From assembly GCA_020747015.1 (NCBI GenBank), contig JAGTJM010000038.1:124001-188000 (forward strand): a stretch of 64,000 nucleotides of DNA, given 5' to 3'. The position numbers and the translations under genes were made by a program. A model generated the notes under the pieces. It searched no databases. It was not told where the DNA came from and saw only the letters and a program-made list of their open reading frames with translations. Shown one piece after another: positions 56,121 to 64,000 of this stretch; position 1 is the stretch's first letter; every line of letters begins with the position of its first letter. This DNA comes from Pyrenochaeta sp. MPI-SDFR-AT-0127. Lineage: Eukaryota; Ascomycota; Dothideomycetes; Pleosporales; Cucurbitariaceae.

Positions 56121-56239
56121 AACAATCATGTTGATATAATCTCGCATTATTCGTAACTCAAAACGCTACTCAAACAACATTTTTTAAAGTCCATGTCCTT
56201 CCAATCTCCGCATTCAACCCGTCCATTCTCCATTCTCGC

Positions 56240-58158
56240 CTATGAACCCTTGAACCCACTCTCCAAACCCCTCAACCACACTCCGGCAGCATACGCTCCC
56301 GGATCGGGAATGCGACTCCTCTCCCCATCATCGTCACCCACATAAGTTGCACGCCCAAACTTTGCCTTCATATCCTTGGTCGCATCCGCCTTCTGCTCCG
56401 CAACCTCCACACTTTTTCCAAAATCCTTCGTCTCGGATAGCGTATTGATGAACGGGATGAGAACGTCCATGACTGTCCGGTCGCCTTCGCGTGCGGATGT
56501 GTAGTTCTTTAGGTTTTCGAGAGCAGTTGAAGCGGCCGCAGATATCGATGAGATGTCGAGAGGTTTGTTCGATATCAGTGTCTCTGTGGATAGCGCGTTT
56601 GTGAAAGCTGTGACGAGGATGGACAATATGGCGCCGAGGGAGCCGCCGACATCTTCCACGTTTTCACCTATACTCTCCAGTAGGGCGAGAATGGATGGAG
56701 GGTTTTTCTCTACGGCATTGATGTTCGTCAGAATAGATTTGCATACACCAGCGACAGCTTCACCGCAGTCGCCGTCACCCATTTGTAGGTCGTATTGAGT
56801 GATTTTAGGTTCTGCTTCAAGACCGGCGTTGCATGCTTTCCTTAGTGCTGGAATGAGGGAAGACGGTGTTGCTGGGCCTTTGCCATGGTCTGACTTGTTT
56901 TCCGCCGCAGAGTTAGCCTTGTTGCGTAAATCTTCCGTCTCTTTACTTATGTTAACGGGTCGATATCCATTCTTCGGCCAGGCTGGTGCATTAGTTGGTG
57001 CATCTAACAATTCAATAACCTCCTCGTCTTTCAAGTCCATGGCTTTGGCCATGCCGGACATATTTCCCAAGGTAATAGAAAAACCTTGACCGTTCAAGCT
57101 CGTTTCCAAGATACCGGCATAGATTCTTGTTGGGACAATCTTCCAGTCGCGCTTCAAGACTTGCAGCGCTATGTTGACCATTGCATCGAATTCCAGGCCA
57201 GAGAGTCCGCCAAAGTTGTTGACAAGCATTACAACATTATCAGAGGGTGAGAAAGGAACAAATGCGCGGTCAGAATCGCTCGAGTCTAACAGGTATCTCA
57301 GCATTTCCTTGATAATATCTTCCGGGCTCGGCATAGGCGATATCGTTCGTAGTCCCTGCAGAAATTAGCACCAATACATAGAAATCTATCGTAACAGGCC
57401 TCAGGGAATGCGTACCGGCTCATTGTGAATGCCCATTCCAAGCACACACGCATCGTCCGGTACCGACTCGAACGCCTCTCTTCCAGGCACGTGGCAATGA
57501 TCCAGACTCGTGCCGATTGTCACCAATTGTGAGTTACCCAGTTCTCCAATCTTCCGACACCGTTCGAAGACCCAGCCTTTCTGTGATGCGGCACCGATGA
57601 GCTTAATGACTATGAATAATTAGTACATACGTATCCCAAGCTTCAACGTCGCATAACGAACGCAAAAGGTGGCTCGTTAAACATACCCAGTAGATTGCCT
57701 GCTAAACCTCTCCTTCCAACCTTCCCGCTCTTTTCCCTCCCCAATGCTGCATCCTCCGCCATACACACGACATCGACTTTATAACCCAGAGCTTGGCCTT
57801 TCTCCCTAGCTAGGCCGAAATGTAGCATATCCCCTGTATAGTTTGTAATACACAGTATAACACCCTCATTCGAGGGCACATTTCTTATGCCAGCCATAAT
57901 TTGCTTCGTACTTGGGCTAGCAAAGATATCGCCGCAAACCGCGGCAGACAGCATGCCGTCGCCTACGAAGCCAGACCATGCTGGCTCGTGGCCTGATCCA
58001 CCGCCAGAGATGATGGTGACCTGGTTCGGAGGATGGGAGAGGCTGTAGACCACGCGATTGGTCTCGTCAAGCGCAATGTGTTGGTTTCGTGTTACGAGAG
58101 ATTGGAGCATGTGGACTACAACCCCCTCGGGATTGGGGAAGAAATGTTTCCGCGACAT
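56240..58158 (-). CDS. DAK: Dihydroxyacetone (glycerone) kinase
   Basis: Phosphorylates dihydroxyacetone with ATP, part of glycerol and formaldehyde-derived carbon use and methylglyoxal protection, in the cytosol. The three exons 58158-57687, 57609-57416 and 57355-56240 join in phase over introns of 77 and 60 bp; 593 residues, usual for the single-chain fungal enzyme. The DhaK part has ISGGGSGHEPAWSG (residues 51-64) and GMGIHNEPG with His219, the residue expected to bind the substrate covalently, and VNNFGG. Splicing is needed to bring GLGNLL, VIKLIGAASQ and HNEPGLRTISP together. The DhaL (ATP-binding) part has QMGDGDCGEAV and ends DPGAYAAGVWLRGL. Two gene copies are common in yeasts; I cannot say whether another exists outside this window. 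Confidence 0.96.
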
Positions 58159-59565
58159 CGTGGCGGGTGGTGGATATGGAACGCTTGGAAGTTATGGGCC
58201 GGCTCTTGCTGCGCTGGGGTCTGTCTGAAGCTTTGCTACGGTGCTGCGATACTCTCAGGTGTCTTTAAAAGAGTCAATACTATTCTCTCACGGTACGCAG
58301 AGCACTTAAGGGCTGTCGAACGACGCATCACATTGAAGATGAAACAAACTTACCTGGCTAAGAATTAAGTAGCTGGTATTCGTTCCACACAACAGTTTTT
58401 CAAGCGAGGATTTGCAAATCTAGGAAACGGGCTCAGGGTAGTTATTCAGGCGGATGTCGTTCCCTTTAAACGAGCTCCCCCGCGATCCCCCACCTTGATC
58501 AACCAAAGGCAAGACCCCGCCCTTGGTCCCCCCTCATCGAGAAATCCGACAGCAGCTCCCTATTCAGTCGAGCGTCTGGCCATTCGCCGCGTGTAAAACT
58601 TGGCTCGTCACCCGTGTCAGCGTGAATTTGAGCCTGGAAATACCATATTCAGACAAGTCAGTCGCTTGTTGCGGTGGGAAGGTGTCGGTTTTGCGCCGGA
58701 ACTACCGCATTGGGGTCTTCCGATGGTGAAGGCGCCGTGCTCGCTTCGGCACCGAGGCCGAAATCTATATCTCGACACGAGACGCTCAAACGCCTTAGAT
58801 ACCCGGGCACATATTGGTATCGTGGCGGCGAGTTTCCTTCAGAGGATTCGTTGGGCATAAATGTGTTACATTTGTTGAGAGGGGTGTGTTCGAATTTAGA
58901 GCTTGATAATGCTTTGGTCGTCTCGAGGCACGTCTCGAGGCACAGCGTGAGAAGTATCGCACAAGAAAAGATATAGGACGAACCAGCCGCCAATCGTTTA
59001 TGCGTTCTCAATGTGCCTCGACATCGATAATTATATTAGCTTCTATACCGCTTCTCACCACTTGTATTAGTTGTATCGGTCGTCTGGAGGCTACTCGCTA
59101 GGGAGGACAGTGTTTATTTTGGTCGAGGTTCATTGAGCGCGAGCCAGTAATTAATAAACACACCTAATGCTTGTAAGATAATGAGGATAGAGCAGGATTC
59201 CAGGTGCTATACACAGCAGTACCTCTAACACAGAATGACGAAAAGAGCAGTGAGGAATAGAGTATCCTTCAACACATAAACTATTTGATATTACTATATA
59301 AGCGCTCGTGATATCATGACTGCGCTGTCGTAAGGAGTTTGAAAAAACACATTATCCAACTACTACTCAAAAGACATTTCTTTGCTCCGGACTCCATCTT
59401 CTGCCAATCAGTGGGCTGAGTACAGTGGCTTCACCTTTTACACACCAATTATAAGTCACAATTCAATCTCCAAGAACGCCGACGACACCACTCAATGCGT
59501 CAAATGAATCTATACACAATGTCAAAATTTGACGAAGCAAAACACAAAAAGTCAAGACGAAAAGC
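58159..59565. other. Intergenic, no supported gene
   Basis: About 1.4 kb between the kinase start and the CHS7 3' end. Short overlapping frames only. Confidence 0.5.
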
Positions 59566-60681
59566 TCAGTGGCCAACGGCGGAGTAGTGCGAGTGGCGCG
59601 TGTTGTACGGTTGTTGGTAAAGCGATGGTGCGTATTCGGACTCCTGGTAGACGGTTCCACGCTTGTCCTCCTCGGGCAGGAGTTCTTTGACTTCCCAATT
59701 GTGCTGCTTAACGCCAACAGAAAATTCAAGATCCTCGCGGGTGATAGAATCCCAGTACTATTTTTAGATGAATTAGCGGAGTTCAACCCGTCGGGGCAAT
59801 TGTGGGGCAACAAACCTTGTAGACCATCATGACCGCAAGCAGATTGCAGATTGTTGCGAAAAAGAGACCGTCGAGGTAGTGCTGAATGTTGTCGCAGATA
59901 GTGTCACTGAAGACGTATAGAATGACCTGGCCGATGACAAAGAAGAAGATGCCGAAGGCAATGTCACCTAGTGGCCAGCGGTCTTCCAGTGTGCCAACAA
60001 CGAGGATGATCTGGCTCACAACGTAGACGAAGAGGAAGATGGCATTCACGATGTACGTGACGACAAAGATGCCGATTGGATTCTTGGGATCGAGGCCGGC
60101 CCAGTTCTTGAAAGTAAGTAGGGAAACGGCACCGCCAACAATGAACATGCCAAGGGAGCAGAGTCGTAGCAGCCAGACTGAAAGCGTTGTACCGTCCTCA
60201 TAGAGCTGGAAACCAACAAAGCCGTTGATCAGCAAGCAGGTGCAAAGCGCAGATACAAGTCCATTCTGTGCGGCGGCAATGTACGGGTATGCGGCGGATC
60301 CAGGCGCAGCAACGCCAGCGTCGAGAACAAGCGATACAACAGTCAGGAGTAGGTAGACGTAAAAGAAGGATGTGATTTCTTTGCGGCCTAATGTAGCATT
60401 AGCATAGAGTTAGGACCAAGGGATTGGTTTCAATTGCGCAACATACCAACAGCGGTAAATTTGGAGCGCACGTGGATGATCATGACCACTGTCATGATCA
60501 GGGCTAGAATGTGCATAAAGTCGTTCGCGGCCTGGAAGATGAGGGTGTTGGCAATCTCAATCGTCCTTGAATAGCAGTTGGTCTGGATGCCGACACCATC
60601 ATTGATCTTCTGGTGGCCCACGAGGGCGCACAGTGGTATCGCAGCCTTGGTACATATCGTCTGGAAGTCGCCGAACCCCAT
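59566..60681 (-). CDS. CHS7: Chitin synthase export chaperone
   Basis: Seven-helix ER membrane protein needed for export of class IV chitin synthase (Chs3-type) from the endoplasmic reticulum. The three exons 60681-60447, 60387-59816 and 59757-59566 join in phase (introns of 59 and 58 bp) and give 332 residues. The N-terminus MGFGDFQTICTKAAIPLCALVG is the family hallmark. Then follow CYSRTIEIANTLIFQAANDF, the spliced loop VGRKEITSFFYVYLLLTVV, LLINGFVGFQLYEDGTTLSVW, FVVTYIVNAIFLFVYVVSQ and the soluble tail YWDSITREDLEFSVG with KELLPEED. The tail ends in a Tyr/His-rich stretch, as in other filamentous ascomycetes. The start ATG is fixed by the conserved first residues. Confidence 0.97.
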
Positions 60682-62256
60682 CTTCGTTCAGAATGTGCGA
60701 GAGTGGTGTTGTTCGGTGCTTTGATCGGTGCTTCGGCGGTAAGAGGCTGTGTACAGTGTATGAGACACCCGGCGAGGAGGGGGCGACAAGCGCGAGGAGA
60801 TTGCGCAAGTGCGGAATGAGCGATCGAGAATAGCGAGTGAATGTACGTAGGTGGATAGCAACCAAAGGAGGTGCGGTGGGGTGCAACGTGGGTCTTGTGC
60901 AGTGCGGAGACGGTTGTCAGGGTGAATGTTGTCAGGTTGTTTCAGGAGCGACAGCTTGCCAAGCAGCGCTAACGCCGCCCTGCAGGTCCAACTTTTCCCC
61001 TCTCGTATCGGATCAGCCTCGCACACACCTCAACATCATCGCATCAGGCTTCGGCTTCTGGCATCCGTCATCCGTCATCCTTCGTCTTTATAGTCTCTAT
61101 TTATACCACCTTCACAACCACGTGACTCACAATCCGGTTGTTTAGAGTCAGGCTCCTATGCACAAATGGCAAGCTTATCAGCTTTACGCGCTAGATCTAT
61201 GCCCTCTTCACGATAATAAATTGAAACCCAACTCAACACTTGAAAGGACAGACGACCGCAAATACCTTCTTCTATTTCTGCGCTCGTGTCGCGAAGTTTC
61301 TCACAATTCGAACAGATGCACGCTCGGCCACAAAAGATCGCTTTCTGCTTTTATGTCTATTATGAAACCCCATGCACGCGACCACTAGATTACTCAACTC
61401 TATCAACATGCAGGTTTCTTCCTTTAAATCCCACACAGTGTTCTAACACCTATACTCTGAACATCCAACTCACTCCGGTGAAGACTAAATTCTGCCTAAA
61501 TATCAGCCAAACTTACCAGCCTGACCGATTCAAGACGCAAAAGGCTAAATGGGCGTCGCCATTCGCGCCCTTCTACCCACACACAAATTAGGCAGATGTC
61601 ATGTGATTGGGTATCTGTTAGTACCATTCTCGACACTGCTTGTGTAACATTACTCGGAGCCGAAATGCCGCCATGCATGAAGTGCCATCTTCATAGAATT
61701 GCACGCACACCCTCTCATCCTGACCGGACTTTTGAACACTATTCGCACTGGAAATCAAACTCGGAATGCGGACTTTCATAGTACAGATTTGAAGATACCC
61801 CTCTCAGATTTGAATCACGGGAATAACTACTCAAATGAAAGAACTACTAGAAGATCCCGAGCCTACATACCTGGGGCTCACAACACGGCCAGTGTTCCAC
61901 AGAGCGTCCGATAGGACGGGGAAATCGGGTGAGACTCTGGTAGTGATTGGTGTTAAGGTCATTACACAGGCTGCCGACTTTCCCATTTGGTCAGCAGATG
62001 AGGCTGAACGAGTAAACGAACTTTTGTCCGTCGCCAAGTTTGGACGCCTGAGCAATGTTGGATCCAAATATATTGATTTGTTCGCTTGCTAATGCACGTG
62101 ATCGAGCGTATTCCTGCATTACCAAACATGGCTTAGACCATCTCATTATTCTCGTACGTTAACAACCAAGTCGTATATCTTAAGAAAGCGGGTACAACTT
62201 CGCACACCCAACATGCACGCTTTCACTTCCAACAAAGCTTCCTATTTCTTCACATT
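60682..62256. other. Intergenic, promoter region
   Basis: About 1.57 kb between the divergent CHS7 and regulator genes. No gene is supported; the 61.1-62.1 kb frames are short and lack motifs. Confidence 0.5.
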
Positions 62257-63947
62257 ATGGCCTCAATCGCTCGGAACCAGCCTCAGCAAGCCCACAGGCG
62301 AAGCCAAAAAGTGAAGACCGGATGCAGAACGTGCAAGTATGTGCACACTGGTCGATGTGGCGGCGATTATCAATCGTGGTAGACTGACAGCTCTTAGGAT
62401 ACGACGTGTCAAATGTGATGAAAAGAGGCCGAGCTGCTTTAGGTACTGTTGAGTAGTTCTCATATTAGCCTTTACATTCTGACACATTTAGATGCACCAG
62501 TACAGGGCGCACATGCGACGGATACTCTTCATTCGGCGAGGCTATTCAGTTCCCGTCGCATCGGGATAACCAAGTTTCCGGCCCTCAAAATGCTGTCCCA
62601 CTGCTTACTGATTTTGGGAACAATGTTCGATACTTGGAATTCTACCACCATTGCGTACAGCCGGCGCTATCAAGCAGCTTTGACAAAGAGTTTTGGTCTC
62701 GAACAACTCTTCAAATGGCCCATTCCGAGGCAACAGTGCGTCACGCGTTGATCGCTCTAAGCTATCTTTATCAAACCGAATCTGGCAGTATGAAGCACGC
62801 TCGCGCAAGACTTACAGCTTTCAGTGGACGAAAGACGCTATTATCGCATTACACTAAGTCTGTTGGAATCCTTGTCAATCGAATGGATGAATCAACCTAC
62901 TCTCCCGAGATTGGGCTTGTTTCATGCCTTCTCTTTGTCTGCATTGAATTTCTACAAGGAAACTATAACACAGGATTTACTCACATGACTAATGGACTCA
63001 AGATTATCTCAGAGTGGCAGAAGAGAAAACAGAAACATGTACAATTCCCAATCACGACGCATGGTTCTCAGCTGGTCTCGAGCTCATCTATTGGCACGAA
63101 TGGTATCATTGTTGACACACTCATCCCTATCTTCATCCGCAGTATGGCGTCTGCTTTAATCTATGGAGTTGATGCTGAGAAGGTTTTCGATGTGCCATGG
63201 CCAATCCTGACAAATCCCGAACAAATGGTTTTCACAACCTTCAGAGAAGCCCAGGAGGCTATACACGAACTAAGGAACGCCTCCATACTTCACATACGTT
63301 CCTTGGCTGTGAAGTTCTTCCGATCGAATCCAGCAACTGATGAAGATTTGCGGCACCAAAGTCAGTTGTTAAAGTGTCACCAAGCATGGCTACGAGGCCT
63401 CGAGTCGTATGAAGGAGAATATAAGCTCTCAAGGGATGAACAAATTGCGGCGAGTGCTCTTAGAGTAACTCACTACTCTACAGTCGTCTGTCTTTCTGGC
63501 GCTGCGGACGCGCGTCAAACCCCATATGATGCCCACTTGGACAGCTTCAAGGAAGTTATCCGCCATGTAAAGGTCGTCATCGACTCTCAGGACACCACTA
63601 ACTCGCACGCGGCGCACTTCACCTTCGACATATCCATAATACCTCCACTATTTTACGTCGCAACGCGCTGTCGCTGTCCCAATACTCGTCGCGAAGCAGT
63701 ATCTCTTCTCGCACGTAAGCCACCACGTGAGGGTTTGTGGGATCCTGAGCAACATGTGGTGGTTTTGAATCGTGTGATTGAAATGGAGGAGAGGGAAGTT
63801 GATCCGATAACGGGCTGGCCAGTCGAGACCACGAGGCTTTGGAGCGTTGTTATTGATGGAAATATGGACCAGAGTGGCGGATTTTGGGTCTACTTCTTGC
63901 TAGCCAAATGGGTCGGGGAAGTCGAACCGGACGTTCTGAAAACCAAA
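62257..63947 (+). CDS. Zn2Cys6 transcription factor, partial
   Basis: Nuclear binuclear zinc-cluster regulator. The three exons seen are 62257-62336, 62398-62442 and 62492-63947. The zinc finger is split by both introns (61 and 49 bp) and only splicing produces GCRTCKIRRVKCDEKRPSCFRC followed by TSTGRTCDGY, a complete C-x2-C-x6-C-x6-C-x2-C-x6-C cluster in the first 60 residues. After a short linker comes a fungal transcription-factor-like helical region: YLEFYHHCVQPALS, HALIALSYLYQ, PEIGLVSCLLFVCIEFLQGNY and IPPLFYVATRCRCPNTRREAVSLL, which is the late signature of this family. A donor (aaag|taaga) at 63948 probably ends the third exon; if not, the frame stops at 63974. The C-terminus lies outside the window. 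Targets are unknown. Confidence 0.9.
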
Positions 63948-64000
63948 GTAAGATATGAGCGTTTTGTATTGTGATTTTCTTTTTGGACGGTCTAGAAAAT

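Overview
The window is nuclear DNA of a filamentous ascomycete (Pezizomycotina). The evidence is short introns of about 47-86 bp with GT..AG ends and CTAAC/CTGAC-like branch points, and a filamentous-fungal gene set: a chitin synthase export chaperone, an AA9 copper monooxygenase, HET-domain genes, a PTH11/SAT4-type rhodopsin-domain protein and a Zn2Cys6 regulator. I cannot place it to class; the content would suit a plant-associated or saprotrophic Leotiomycete or Dothideomycete. Exon boundaries were derived by reading splice sites and checking phase by hand. Several starts were moved inward to the first real ATG.

Layout. 0-2.6 kb: a rhodopsin-domain membrane protein running off the left edge, divergent from a nitrilase. 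2.6-10.6 kb: gene-poor, with one doubtful small secreted protein and a heavily broken HET-domain pseudogene. 10.7-15.6 kb: a membrane protein of unknown function, a basic nuclear-type protein and an F-box-like protein. 17.1-21.6 kb: a secreted GH43 endo-arabinanase, a short-chain dehydrogenase and a Baeyer-Villiger-type monooxygenase. 23.5-29.6 kb: an intracellular GH13 alpha-amylase, an intact HET-domain gene and, convergent with it, a five-exon gene of unknown function that no single open frame reveals. 30.5-37 kb: a single-pass Cys-rich membrane protein, a UbiA-family prenyltransferase-like protein and a secreted AA9 LPMO. 37-40.9 kb: an AT-rich block with a roughly 450-bp fold-back element, a 12-bp minisatellite and a flanking 130-bp direct repeat. 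40.9-44.6 kb: a secreted DNase I-like (EEP) protein and a five-exon MFS sugar transporter. 46.1-54.2 kb: a protein with two ExoX-C-like repeats, a large kinase-RING fusion protein, an Hsp70/actin-like ATPase gene with a single in-frame stop, and a broken internally deleted copy of the 3' end of the kinase gene. 54.6-64 kb: an AIF/FSP1-like oxidoreductase, dihydroxyacetone kinase, CHS7 and a Zn2Cys6 transcription factor running off the right edge.

The genes do not form one obvious pathway. Carbohydrate acquisition (GH43, AA9, GH13, sugar transporter, dihydroxyacetone kinase) and self/non-self recognition (two HET loci) are the recurring themes. The most informative unusual features are the kinase-RING fusion with its partial duplicate, the orphan five-exon gene at 28.3-29.6 kb, the fold-back element, and the spectrum of decay from intact HET gene to HET pseudogene.
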